A DNA stretch of 64,000 bases from Galaxea fascicularis (GCA_948470475.1 OX419340.1:13741351-13805350); one strand, 5' to 3'; positions 45,070-56,369 are shown, counted from the stretch's first letter. Program-made: numbers and translations. The notes: generated by a model from the sequence alone, not told the origin.

Positions 45070-46110
45070 GCTAAACATCGCTGGAAGTTTTACGTTGGCC
45101 AAAATGGCGCCTCCTTGGAAAGACGTTTTAAAACATTTCAATTTGGGTTGTTTTAGAAATTAAATTTAGCTTATCTTTTCTTGGGTAAACAGTCTAAAAC
45201 GTACGTCATTGGAAAGACTTTTAACGTAAACCAGTTTTAAAATAGGACGTCCTTGAAAAAAGCTTTTGAAAGAGTTTCAGTTTGGGTTGTTTTAGAGTTT
45301 TTATTCAACTTATCTACCCTGGGAAACTAGCTCTACTCCTTGGGATGACGACTTTTAACTTTTCTGTTTGCGTTATTTCATATTTTTACTTCAGTTTATC
45401 CTCTTAGAGGAGGCCAGTCTAACGAAGGTGCCAAAGTACACCCTTTTAGATAAAGCTCGTAACTGTTTTAGTTCAACTAAACGTCTTTAAGAAAACCAGA
45501 CTAAGTATTGCTTTCGTGGAAGACGCTTTAAGTTTTGGATTAAGATTTCTCGGAGATTAATGTTCTCTCATCTTGGCTGAAGAAAAACCAATCTGCGTGG
45601 CATCCTGTGAGAAAGAGTTCTTAAAATATAAAATAGCTAATAGTTTTATTTCAACATAACCCTTTAAAAACGCCAGACGAGTGGGTATCTTGCGGGAAGT
45701 ATCAGTCTCGATTTTCAAAAGAGAGAGTTCTAGTTTAATATATTTCAACGTAACTTCGCTGGAGAGCTGGCCAACGAACAGTTTACAGGGAAAACGTCTT
45801 GGAATGACAAAGCCAAGAGTTTTATTTAAAGTTAAAACGTAAACTCTAAAAAAGGGGGATGAAGGGCCTCAGATAATGCTAACATAGCTAAGAGTTTTAT
45901 TTTATATATTTTGCTGGAAAACAACATGCAAAAGGACTCCCGACGAGAAGCACGTGTGAAGCATCTTAAAGTGAAATAGCCAAGAGTTATATTAACCAGC
46001 CTCTGACGGAAAACTGGCCAACGGTCAGCAACGGGGAAAACGTTTGAAGTGTTTTTAAATGACGTGTGTAATAATTCTACACGTAGGTTACTCTACCTCG
46101 TTGAAAAGAA
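45070..46110 (+). repeat. PLC 3' flank/UTR with diverged tandem repeats
   Basis: After the stop codon, a motif set recurs about every 100-130 bp to near 46,100: 'ggaaagacgtttt', 'tttgggttgttttag', 'aacttatc...gggaaac'. The copies are clearly related but degenerate. This may be 3' UTR or an old satellite. No ORF. Confidence 0.4.
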
Positions 46111-48136
46111 AAACAGGCCTACGCCCAGAAACCGAGCTGAGGTCACCATTTTAGTTCCATGACAAAACAAACAAACAGTGGTATCTCTCTGTGAAGTTAC
46201 CCGAAATTAATTCACCACTCAAAGTAACCAGGATTTAACCTTATGCACGTCCGCTCTACACGTGTTCTTACTTGAGTTCATAATACATGGAATGCTATGT
46301 TTTTAAATCATTGTCCCATCTCTGTCGGATTGTGTGGCCTTTCTAGTTAAGCATTGCGACGCAAGGGGTTCGGTTTCGCGTTGGTTCGCAGTTGTGGTCG
46401 ATACTTTCATCTCTTCTTTCTCTATGGTATTATTTGAAACACTCGTTCTTTTTCTTGTTCATATTTAGAGACGTAAAGCGGTCGCCAGCTCTTGAAGTGG
46501 TTTATGTAAATAGGAAAAAATTATATATAAGACTTTTTAAATTATTGCCGCAGGAAAAAATATATCACAAAAGACTCAATCTACTTCTTTTGTTTACGCT
46601 GTAAGGACAGCTGGTTACTTTAAGTAACATGTTAGTTTTCAATAACAATTTTATTTTGTTACCTATTATCTTTTTTTACAATACAATACAGTTTTTGCCA
46701 GCAGAAAAATAGTGTTCTTTTTGTTGCCGCCAAAACGATGTAATCGAAGATCTAGAACGAAGTTGAACTTTCGTGACACACATATCTCACTTAATAGTCA
46801 CGAAATGGGGCAGTTCCGAGTTACGTGGAGCCTCACTGTGAAAGCGAGGCTAGTACACACTGTATCCTCCGAGCGAGTTGTTCGTCACACGCAAGTAGAA
46901 CTACTAGTTTGCACCAGGACCCGTTTTGACGAAGAGGCCGAAGTGAATTCCAAGATCAAAACATTTATCTTGTGCCCGCGAACAGTCCCTCTCCTCTCCC
47001 CTTCCAAAGAACTCCAATAGTTGCTCCCTTTTTGACTGTTTCCGACTGATATTTGAGGACCTTGCTTTGTTTCTTAATTAACCTGCAGTGTGCAACTCTC
47101 CCAATTTCGTAGTTAAATTGCAGTTTATCGCTGCTGTAGTTCCAATTTTGATGAAACTCCAGGGTATTGATCCCCACAGACAAACAATGCATTATCTTTA
47201 GTCGGGTCAAGTTAAAACAAATTTGCCCGAAATATAGCGTCAGGTGTTTTGTATTAATTAGAACTATCCTGTGATGCATAAAAATTACTCTTTCCTCGAT
47301 TGTGATTGGTTTAAAAAAACTCCCATTTTCCACTAATTCACTTGCCAAGTTGTTATCGGACAGTTCAATAAGCCAATCACATTCAAAGTTGTGGTTTAAA
47401 TTAACCAATCACAGCCTTGATTTCAGTCACCATAGTAACAGTGAACAGACTCTTGAATTAGGGCTTTCTTCAGAATGGATAATTTTTTTCCCTTGAACAA
47501 TGACAGTACTTTAGAAGACAGGAACGATTTTGTTTATCCTATGGCACAAATGTTTATGCCAACAAACCAGACGAGTTCCCTCTTCTTATCTCGGAAACTG
47601 TAATTTTTATGATTAATTGGTAATAAGACTTCGTGTCGTCCAATTCGGTCTGTAATCATACTTGTGATAAACCAATCGGATTCCCGATGCGCGTGAGCTT
47701 TATTTCATTTATTTAGTTAGTTTTTTTTTTGTAGTTGCTTTGATTTGTTTTGCTTTGTTTTTTCATCTTTCCTCTCTTCAGTTTATTTTTTGGTTTATTA
47801 CTTCAACTGCTTCTTTGTTTGGAGTTTGTTGGCTTTTTGAACTGATCGTGTTGTAAAAAAATAATGTTTTCCATGGAAGCCACGTTCCTTCGACTCGGTT
47901 TTTACTGTGTTAATTGTCAAACGAAAATTTTCCTCTGAAAAGGTTTGGGAAATGATATTAGTTACTGCAGACCGTGAGTTTTAAGTGGTAGTATAAATAA
48001 AAACAATTTTGAAATTTCAATAAGGTCGGTGAGGGTCACCAGCTGTGCGCCGTAACAAACCTGGAACAAATCCCTGAGGTTTCACTAATTGAAAACTGCA
48101 GTTGCCGAAAGCACACTTCGGTTGACGTTCGCGGCA
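46111..48136. other. Intergenic stretch, no gene recognised
   Basis: AT-rich host DNA. I see short open frames only, none with codon bias or recognisable domains, and no RNA gene. Confidence 0.4.
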
Positions 48137-48284
48137 CTAGGCCATATTCGTATTCTCGGTATTGAACTGGATCTAGCATAAAGTGGAGGCTCTTGCGGGG
48201 GAATACATATGAAAAGATTCACCCGCAAGAGCCTCCACTTCATGCTAGATCCAGGTCAATACCGAGAATACGAATATGGCCTAT
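48137..48284. mobile_element. 148-bp hairpin element
   Basis: GGCCATATTCGTATTCTCGG and its reverse complement CCGAGAATACGAATATGGCC form the ends. Stems continue through AGTGGAGGCTCTTGCGGG / CCCGCAAGAGCCTCCACT around a short loop. Non-coding. Confidence 0.8.
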
Positions 48285-48836
48285 TTGGAAAGTCGCGGAT
48301 TTTCCTTGAAGATATTTTAATGTTACACACGGCGATCAAAGAATTGAGGTAAAAAAAAGAAGGCTCGCTTTCTTTTTATTTCGCGTGATTTGAAGAGGTA
48401 CAGAATTTATAAACGTTTTTTTTTTTTTTGCTTTAGGATAGTAAACTGTATCACATGCGGCAAAGTACAGCTCGGTGGCTTTCACATAAAATGTCGCATA
48501 TTAGGATTTCGTCCACACATTTTATCGGCGAGAATGTTTAGTTTTCAGAGCTTTCTTCCTGACGGTCACAATTCATAGAGTTTTACCCGCCTGCCAATTA
48601 TATACATAGGATATCAAGACAGCGACACATTCAATGGTCATATTTTTGAATTTCATCCACCGAATAAATGCAGCCGGCACATGATATGGCTTTAGTTATC
48701 ATCACCTAAATTTGAACGATCGCTTTTGGAAGATTCGTCAGCTGATGAGTCTAAAACGTTTGTCAAAGGGAAGAGCTTTAAGATTCAAGTTAAATGGTTG
48801 ATCCACTCATTTAGCACTTCATCAACACTGATGCAG

Positions 48837-49221
48837 TCCCTTAAGTCAGTGGCGCAGTTATATAGATATGCAATGACAAAATCAGGACAAGAACTCCGGA
48901 AAACGTAAGTAGTGGTATTATTTTGTGACAAAACAAATTTTTGATATAGCCGCTTAACACTAACAATTATATCCCGCGTTTTTAATCCAATCTGACACTT
49001 ACTGAAAATTGAAACTTGTGTCCAAGAGATGATATGCACGTTAATCAATGTCGTACTGAAATTCACTTAATGTTTAATTTCATTATTGACTTCGATGAGC
49101 ACAAGAGAATAGATTTCCATGAACTATTTTGTCAAAATTAAGGAAATTAACGTTTTGAAAACTTTTATAAATTTCTCTTTTCTAGGTTAAGCAGAGAGCA
49201 CCTCATTGCCTCCGAGAAAAG
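48837..49221 (+). CDS. Two possible exons of an unidentified host gene, cut off by the viral insertion
   Basis: An AG acceptor precedes 48837. The frame SLKSVAQLYRYAMTKSGQEL runs to a GT donor (AAAC|GTAAGT, end near 48905). The next exon starts after TTTCTAG near 49185 and reads LSREHLIASEKR to a donor GTAAAT. Phases agree. No homologue recognised. No start codon seen, so earlier exons should exist upstream. About 270 bp after the second exon the viral block begins. Confidence 0.3.
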
Positions 49222-49522
49222 GGTAAATGAACTGTATGGAATTGTTATCAAATGAGAGCAAGGTTTTGTGGGGAAAGATCATCATCGAATATCGCTCCGA
49301 ACAAAGGCTATTCCACTGCGTTAATTTAAGCGATTGTTTTTTGTAAACCCCACAATAGGGTTTTTTGTAAACCCCGCAATTAGATAACTTGGCCTCCCTC
49401 AACTCTAAGTATAGGTGGTTTCAGCCAATAACAACGAGGAAACGAGCAATTGCTGGTGGTCGAACAAAACGAGCTAACGAGAGATCTATTGCTTACAACC
49501 ACCAGCATTGCGGCGGAAAAAT

Positions 49523-50311
49523 TGATATCTTTTCAGTATATCTATTACTTTCTTCCATATGTTTGAATACTTCAAATATAATATCATCATAACAATTACT
49601 AAGAATATATTTACATTTATTTGTTTCATACATTTGTTTCATTTCAAGTTGTTTTTTGGATATTTGATAATTACCCTTTGGATTTTTTAATTCAATGCAT
49701 AAAGAGTTGAATTTACCTGTTGGATTCATAATCATAAGATCACATTGACCAGCCATGTAACCTTTCTTCCAAGATGATAATCTCACACTTTCAATCATCT
49801 GATTTTCACCAAGACCAGCAATCATCAAAGCATTTTCATATTTATTTCTAATAAATGATACTACTTTACAATTGCAAATTATATTCCTCATCAATTAATA
49901 ATCTATTGCTTTTGCTGTCATAATATCCATGTTTTCTAATTAAAGGTAGAACTTTACTAGTAACCCAATGTTTGAATTCTCTTGCTTTAGGTTGTTTAGA
50001 AGAAAGAATAAGTGAATAAAAACCAGATTCATTTATAAAGAAACATTTGAATGTCTTTTCAAGGCTCTCAGCACGAGGGGGCGTTTCACCCCCCGTGAAT
50101 TAAGGCTCTCAGCACGACAAACTATTTTAAAATCCATTAATTTTTTATCATCCTGATGTACATGATCTTGGATTGCTTTTTTAGGGTCTTTATATTCCAA
50201 TATTAAAGCTATCTCGTTACCTCTAAACCAAATTTCATTATCCTCATCAATATAACAATTTATTTCGAAATTTAGTTTTTCATTTTTAAAATTTCTCTTT
50301 TGAATATTCAT
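49523..50311 (-). pseudogene. Viral BRO-N domain / PD-(D/E)XK-type nuclease fusion gene, broken
   Basis: ATG at 50311 opens a BRO-N domain (ENEIWFRGNEIALILEYKDP), the DNA-binding domain of BRO proteins of large DNA viruses. It continues after a 41-bp insertion (50,061-50,101 region) with INESGFYSLILSSKQPKARE and VLPLIRKHGYY. A frame change near 49,890 leads into a nuclease-like half: GENQMIESVRLSSWKKGYMA, then GQCDLMIMN and CIELKNPKGNYQIS, where D, E and K fit a PD-(D/E)XK core. Both parts look like one ancestral gene; fusion proteins of this kind occur in cnidarian elements. Activity is unlikely. Confidence 0.65.
50061..50117. repeat. 41-bp insertion with 16-bp direct repeats and a GC hairpin
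   Basis: AAGGCTCTCAGCACGA occurs at 50061-50076 and again at 50102-50117. Between them are 25 bp that form a CACGAGGGGG / CCCCCCGTG hairpin. GC-rich in a very AT-rich gene. Its length is not a multiple of three, and it is what breaks the BRO-N frame. Confidence 0.75.
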
Positions 50312-50365
50312 GTAAAATATTATATACAGAATATTTTTTATATATATTTAGGTACGTTTAAATCA

Positions 50366-50842
50366 TATAACTAACCACTGGTTTTTCGAAATAGTTAAAA
50401 TCTTTTAATTTTTCTAATTTATCATATGCGAATATATCTTTATTGTCTGCTATATCTTTTTCATCTAAATAATCGTAATAGAGATCATAAAACACATTCT
50501 CAAAGGTTTTAAAATGATCGTTTAACACTATAGTAATCCACTTTTTAATATGCGATTTATCTCTTAGTAAAAAGAAATCATTAAAATAGTTATAATTATA
50601 TTTTTTATGAAATAGTTTAAATTTTTTTAATATTTTTTCATTCTATCTGCTATTTTTATATTATTTCTCTCATTATCAACATCTTCTAATAAAAACAATG
50701 ATTCGATACCAATCAGTTTAACGATTTTGAATTTTATTCTTAAATGTGATCTTATTCTATCAGATACATTCATTTCTTCAAAGGTATCATAGAAATGTAA
50801 AAATCTAATTAATCTATTTTTAGCATTATCTATGTGATTCAT
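50366..50842 (-). pseudogene. Small viral gene of unknown function, frameshifted
   Basis: ATG at 50842 starts HIDNAKNRLIRFLHFYDTFE; the frame stops at 50627. The next frame carries on with KSHIKKWITIVLNDHFKTFE and YDYLDEKDIADNKDIFAYDK to a stop near 50,366. About 155 residues, alpha-helical and lysine/acid-rich. Not recognised. It lies between integrase and the BRO-N gene. Confidence 0.45.
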
Positions 50843-50967
50843 AATAAAATATAATTACATAAAATATAACCAGAAATAATCATATCTTTGGCCATGATAT
50901 GACAGCCAAACAGTATATACTGAAACGTTTTATTACATATATATGTTAGATAATTACTTAAATCATA

Positions 50968-51893
50968 TCACATATCCTTTAAATCCCTGAATGGTATCCA
51001 ACTGTTGAAGTCATCACTATAGCTTTTCCATTTGACCAAAGCTTGTTTCTTTTTATAATCTCTTCGAATGACTTTATCAATTCTGAATACATCTTGTTTT
51101 GCTTTCAGTAATTCGGGTTCATAAAATGATCCTTTTATTTCTTCATTATTCAAATCTTTTAGTGATTAGTGCATTGGATCTCATCTATTATGAATAATTC
51201 TTCTGTCCAATTTGGTGTATAACCCTTGTCGAATACATTCCGTTTATACTTATATATTCGGACCTTGTCACCAACCTTGAATTTGGGTTTAGATGTTACT
51301 TGCTCCATATCACCATGTAGATTAAAGTAGACAGTTCCTTCATTGCTCTTTTTGCTTGCTTCTATAGGTGTCATCTTTACGCTTGAATGTTTTGTGGTAT
51401 TGTACTGTTTTAATATTTGGGGTAATATATCTAAATACTGTGTATTACCTTGAACAGTGAGCTGCTTCCACATTTTGGACTTGATTGTTCGATTCCATCT
51501 TTCAACCACTGAGGACTTTTCCTCATTCCCTGTGGAGTATATCTGTATATTATATTTCTCCAACAAGTCTTTCAAATGTTTGTTATAGAATTCCTTTCCT
51601 TTATCAACCCATAGATATTGTGGTTTTCTGCCTTCATTGAATATTGTTTTAAAGGCACTCATGACGGATTCACCTTTTTTGTCTTTTAAAGGAACAATCC
51701 AACCATATTTACTGAAAACATCAATAACCATCAGAAGATATTTGTAACCTCTATTCCATTTGCTGAATTTTTGCATATCAACAAGATCAGCAGCCCAAAT
51801 GTCATCAATATGGTCAACAATCACACGCCGTCAAGTAAAAATACGCCTTATAGGTGTATGTAATTCAGCTGCTAATTTTTCTTGCCGGTTTTC
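50968..51893 (-). pseudogene. Retrovirus-type integrase with C-terminal chromodomain, broken
   Basis: The reading frame begins within the end of the PLA2 gene and includes ELHTPIRRIF, an in-frame TGA at 51831-51833, then VDHIDDIWAADLVDMQKFS. Catalytic acidic residues are visible: D in AADLVD, D in LWVDKGKEF, and E about 34 residues later in SSVVERWNRT. It continues through a beta-rich region (KFKVGDKVRIYKYKRNVFDK). After a frame change near 51,155 comes a chromodomain: DVFRIDKVIRRDYKKKQALV, KWKSYSDDFNSWIP. This is the layout of Polinton-family integrases. The stop and the shift make it inactive. Confidence 0.85.
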
Positions 51894-52699
51894 TTTACTC
51901 GACGGCTTCTTCCGTTTTTTGGAACACCAAGACCAAGTTTCTGCTTCGTATTTATTGCATTTCGAGCCAACCAATGACCCCATTGTCTTTTATCATAGGG
52001 TACAGCATTAAGAGCTTTTACCATTTTCCTGTCTGCTTTATTTTTACATTTCTTGTCATCTTTCCAAATGGAATAATTAACATCATGTTGCATTGCTATT
52101 GCATCAGTCATTCCAGTCGGTTGTTGATATATCTCCAATATTTCTCCAGTTTTCGGATTATATCTAACCTGTTCTTCAAGCGGATTATATGGACCGGTAT
52201 AATTATGACCAGGTAATGTAAATCCTCTTAAAGGTCTAGGTAATTTACCTATTGTTTTGTGGATGTCAATTGGACCTCCTTTTGGAGCAATGCTTCGAGA
52301 TAGATCACCGAAAATATTATCCAATGTCTGATCAATATATCTGTCTGCTGTCTGTTTTATTTTTCTCTTTTTAAAGTCTGATTTAACAGCTTTTGATAGA
52401 CCAAGTCTTCCCATTTTTGTCAATCCTGATATGATCTCATTACTCAGGTTTCCTCCTGTCAGTCCCCGACCATAACCCTTCCATTTTACCCATAAGCCGT
52501 AACTGCGGGTGCCGCCTTTTTTCTTGTAATCGGCATACCGTCTTTTGTATTCAGCCACAAGCGCTCGCCCCTCTTTTGCAGAAACTTCAGGGCCTTTGAG
52601 TAGAGTCGGGTCGGAGACGACATCCCACATTTTCTTGAAGTCGACAAAAAGGAAAGGAACAGGAATACCACTACCACCGTTTTTACCCAAAATGCCCAC
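51872..52699 (-). CDS. Viral phospholipase A2-domain protein (parvovirus VP1u type)
   Basis: Open for 275 codons. The N-terminal half is basic. The PLA2 core reads LPGHNYTGPYNPLEEQV (calcium loop, with Tyr where the usual second Gly-containing loop has Gly) and AIAMQHDVNYSIW, with the catalytic His-Asp pair. The C-terminus is basic (SRRVKKTGKKN). In parvoviruses and adintovirus-like viruses this domain helps the particle escape endosomes. No in-frame ATG: the frame starts with GTG at 52699, so the true start is lost or unclear. It overlaps the integrase gene at its 3' end. It is the least damaged gene in the element. Confidence 0.75.
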   Translation of the reverse strand: MGILGKNGGSGIPVPFLFVDFKKMWDVVSDPTLLKGPEVSAKEGRALVAEYKRRYADYKKKGGTRSYGLWVKWKGYGRGLTGGNLSNEIISGLTKMGRLGLSKAVKSDFKKRKIKQTADRYIDQTLDNIFGDLSRSIAPKGGPIDIHKTIGKLPRPLRGFTLPGHNYTGPYNPLEEQVRYNPKTGEILEIYQQPTGMTDAIAMQHDVNYSIWKDDKKCKNKADRKMVKALNAVPYDKRQWGHWLARNAINTKQKLGLGVPKNGRSRRVKKTGKKN

Positions 52700-52911
52700 C
52701 TCATTGGACGGGCTTATTAGTTTCCCTTATTCTGTTTAACAAATTTAGTTTTTTTTAATGCTGCATTCAGCACATGTACAGAAAAACATTAATCTTCCAT
52801 TTTTCGCTTTTTTATAACCTGAAGGCTCGATACATTCAGTTTGTTTTTTTTGTTCTACGCAATATGATTTTACCATTATATATATGATTTACATATTTTT
52901 GAAATAGTTGA

Positions 52912-53669
52912 TTATAAATTTATGGTTCCATAACCAACCATAGGATTATTCATTTGATCCCAGGTGCCAATAAATGGGTCGCTTCTATAATTTACAGGTA
53001 ATACAAGACCTCCATCTTTTTTTACATTTGATTTTGGAACATGAACAGGTAATGATCTTTTCGATCGTGTTTTATCAACTTGCAAACCTTTACCTGTCAA
53101 AGAGTCGATTACCATGGGCAGAGCTATACTAGCTAAGATACTATAAAGACCACTACCAATTTGTTTTTTAGTTGGCTTTATATGAACACTAGATCCTGTT
53201 TGTAAAGCATTGAGAATATCTTGTTTTTGTTTGGTTGTTAGATATTCTTTATATTGAATCAATTGTTTGACGTTTGAGTCAGGAATAAGAAATCCACCTT
53301 TTTGACCAAAAAGTTTATTAACACCGAGAGATGCCAAACCACTCATTGCTCCTGTGAGTAGAGGAGTTGCTACTTGTTTTGCTAATGGCACTACCATCGG
53401 TAATAATTTAGATGATAAACCTGCTAATGAACTCCATAGGCTGCCTCCATGTTTTGCAACTTTACGTATCTGACTTTTCGAAATTTTGATGTCAACACCC
53501 TTTTTGAGACTCATAGCTTTCTGAATTCGTTTTAGTTGCGTTTTTGTCAACATGAGTTCATCATTACCTTTTAAATCAGATTTGTCTAATCTTAACGTAA
53601 TGGCTGATTTATTTGCATAAGCTTTTGAAAGTTTTTCTAACTGACCTTCACTTAATTTAACAACATAAG
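52912..53669 (-). CDS. pX-like basic/hydrophobic viral structural protein, natural start missing
   Basis: About 250 codons. An N-terminal segment has repeated 'LTKTQLKRI', 'KGVDIKISKSQIRK' motifs, then a long hydrophobic region (WSSLAGLSSKLLPMVVPLAK, LLTGAMSGLASLGVNKLFG), a second KQIGSGLYSILASIALPMVI segment and a basic tail. Such KKGVDIKIS proteins are common in cnidarian Polinton-like elements. A membrane-active or core-packing role like adenovirus pX/pVI is inference. The open frame runs upstream without an ATG into the THAP fragment at about 53,670. Confidence 0.5.
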
Positions 53670-55697
53670 GAAAAAAGAACAGCTTCAAAAGCATCTCGTA
53701 AAATACAATAAACTTTGGTTGGTTGTATGTATAGTCGGGGGCAGTTGGATCCACACTGAAAAAAATAATAGTTGTAAGTCAAATGTGGATAATGTTGCAA
53801 CCATGCATACATGTTGGATCAACAGTACATAAAGAAATGAGGAAATAAATTAGTAATTAAGTAAATAATTAAGACTTCTAGCTCAACATACTGAATGTAA
53901 TTTTGATCTTCCAGCATTTCCTTCTCATCCCCAGTGGTACCATCATCTTCAGTGCTTTCCCCTCCTGGACCCCACTCATCATCTTTGTTGTCACCTTCAT
54001 CCTCAGTTTCATTCCCAGTACTAGACCAAACGTAATAGTTTGCTGGACGCTTGGACTCTTGTTTGGTGCTTTCCTGCTCTTCTGTGTCATCCTCTGCCTC
54101 AGTTTCCCTGTCTGATAAATGCTAAAGTGAAACCAGGTGAGTGAATAAATATACATGCAGATGTACAACATTTAAAGTACATGTATGACAATAAGTGAAA
54201 CTTACACTTTCGAGCTCTGTGATGGTATGCCTCAGGCTTGACATTTTCTCTTTTAGAGTCTGCACTTTTGTTTTTACTCGATTGCTCGCTCTCTGTAAAT
54301 TGTGGCTTATTTTCGCCCTGTGAATACACTCTTTGCAGCTGCAGGGAGTTGAGAGTGGTGTGCTATCAACTGAAATACCTGATGTAACTGAACTGGCACT
54401 GCATGCATCCACTACAAAGGAAGCTGGTGTACTTACAATGTTGTTTTCCACTACAAGAGATGCTGATGAAACTGTACACATCTCATCATCATTGGAGGGC
54501 AGTGGTTCAAGGTTTGTAAGGTCTTGTTCCTCAGCCTCTGTCACTATAAATTGGGATGTTTCTGGAGTAGTAACCACTGTGCTGGATTGCAGAGCAGTTG
54601 TGGCTTCTGGGTTTGTGATCATGGCATGACCACTGTACTAGTTGAGGACTTTCTTTTCTTGCTTTTGTCCACCTCAGACAGAGCATCACGTTTCAACTAA
54701 AATAATGAATATTTTCCAATATGAGTTCCAGCATATTTTTAAAAACATTTGCATGTTTCAAAAATGGCACAAAGTTCAACTTCATAAATAACATCCACAA
54801 CTTTGTAAAAGGTTTGAAAAAAATGCCGTCATCAAAACAAACAGCAAAATCAACCAAATATGAAAAACATTTCAAATTTAGCTACATTCACAATGCGCTT
54901 AACCATGTAATAAGGGGAGATTGGTTTCAAAAAATCGAAACCTCCAAGTATTTAGGAGGCAGAATAAGCTGTGCGAATAGCAAGCTCATACGTAACTAGG
55001 ATGGTAATTAGCTAGCTGATATAGATCACCAGAAGTTCGATTTTATGGAATGCATTCTGCACATAAATTACAACTAAAAACACGTGGAAAGGGAATCTTA
55101 CTTGTCTTTTTCTGCGATTGCTAAGCTCCTCCGGTGCTGGCGGAACAATGGTGTCCCTAGTCGGTACAGCATCTTTTTTCAGGCACCAATTCATTTTAAT
55201 ACCCTGGGCCTCCATACTGCTGAGTAGGGCCACGTTTTTCTCATAACACGATTCTTCGAAATGGGCCGAACAAAGCGACGTGTACTTCGAGGTCGGATCC
55301 TTAAAGTGGTGTCTATGTCTGCGGACGAATTGAACCCATTTGGCTCTGACAACTGGATCTTTCGGGAACTTATACATGCGGATGCCCGGCGTGAACGCTC
55401 GGTTTTGACAGCTTTGCTGGTTGGGAGCACCAGCAACGCAATATCACCCTCTTTGTCTCTTGCCTGCCTTACTTCCGCCATACTGAATTGATATTCTGGC
55501 ACCCAAATGACGTCAGTGGCTCTTGTCACGTGGTATTTTGGCCGCGCGATTCGAATGCCATTTTTGAGGGCAAAATGGTACAACTTTGAAGGCTTGTAAA
55601 ATCTACAATTTTCGCCCTTAACATCTCAAACTTTGGAATCGTGTATTACAAGCAGTATATTTCACAAATATGTGAAAAAAATTTCACTTCATAGGCA
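53670..55697 (-). pseudogene. THAP-domain gene fragment lodged in the viral block
   Basis: Minus-strand exons about 55481-55102, 54696-54208, 54111-53892 and 53755 to about 53,670. Exon 1 encodes a THAP zinc finger: YCVAGAPNQQSC, MYKFPKDPVVRAKWVQFVRR, LCSAHFEESC and the DAVPTR motif. Exon 2 ends in a coiled coil (RVKTKVQTLKEKMSSLRHTI). Exon 3 is acidic. Exon 4 reads DPTAPDYTYNQPKFIVFYEM, then breaks off into viral sequence. Single-base frame changes occur after codon 12 of exon 1 and at the start of exon 2. Higher GC than the viral genes. It is either a truncated THAP transposon or a host gene copy. Confidence 0.65.
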
Positions 55698-55979
55698 CTT
55701 TAAATTAACCTTGAAATTATTGATTAATATATGCGATCCATTTACTATTCCATTCCTATCATTTAAACCTACATTACCTCCTGCAAGCTTAGTTACTTTG
55801 AAATAGACTCTAATTCTACTATTATACAAATCAAACGGAGTTACTTCACCAGTATTATCTGCAACAAACCTATAACCATCTTTCTTTTGACGTATATTGA
55901 TACCTGGTTCTGTTAATGGAGTTTCTAATTCGAAAACAACGTCTTCAAATCTTTCAATATATTTACTGTTTCTAAACAT
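55697..55979 (-). pseudogene. N-terminal fragment of a capsid-like viral gene
   Basis: ATG at 55979 opens about 93 viral codons containing PGINIRQKKDGYRFVADNTG, SRIRVYFKVTKLAGGNVGLN and NDRNGIVNGSHILINNFKVN. The frame then runs into the THAP fragment and stops. The 'NsRIrVyfkV...nGIVNGshiLI' pattern is like the start of a jelly-roll capsid protein of these elements. Which capsid protein it is cannot be settled. The remaining several hundred residues are absent. Confidence 0.45.
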
Positions 55980-55990
55980 ATTAGATTACA

Positions 55991-56299
55991 TAATTTTTTT
56001 CAGTTTACCTCCTGAAATTATTCTGTTTACATTCTCATTAATCTCATATTGTGATAGAGGTATTGTTTTTGGCATTTGATTCTTTGCAGGTGATGATGTC
56101 GTTTTATTTTTTTTTGGCTTAATAGTTTAATTAATTTATCGCCGGCTTTTTTACCTGCAGTTTGAAGAGCCTTTTTAGATGCTATTTTTGCAGCCTCTTT
56201 CATTGTTTTACCAAATAAATTACTGGCAACAGATTTGAAGATATCGCTTAATCCTTCACCGTAGATTTCTCCTGTATGAACGTGTTTTTTGATATACAT
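55991..56299 (-). pseudogene. Small basic viral protein (pX-like), frameshifted
   Basis: ATG 56299. HTGEIYGEGLSDIFKSVASN followed by LFGKTMKEAAKIASKKALQT and AGKKAGDKLIKLLSQKK: a Gly-rich start and an amphipathic Ala/Lys-rich helix, as in small core or membrane-active proteins of adintovirus-like genomes. The frame changes within a run of nine A's (56107-56115). The other frame carries KNQMPKTIPLSQYEINEN to a stop near 55,991. Confidence 0.5.
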
Positions 56300-56369
56300 C
56301 CCTAAATCAGGATCATATCGTTTTTATATTCGAATTGATTCATATACAATTAGATTAGATTATTCAGAT

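Noticed and set aside
49448..49510. Short inverted repeat GCTGGTGGT / ACCACCAGC as the viral terminal repeat
   Set aside because: Only about 10 bp, both copies on the same side, and no counterpart at the right end.
52486..52704. ATG-initiated 72-codon frame with a signal-peptide-like start
   Set aside because: It is an out-of-frame shadow of the PLA2 gene, although it owns the only nearby ATG.
53878..54171. 97-codon basic frame in the THAP region
   Set aside because: The alternative frame gives an acidic, protein-like exon between proper splice sites, so this one is a shadow.
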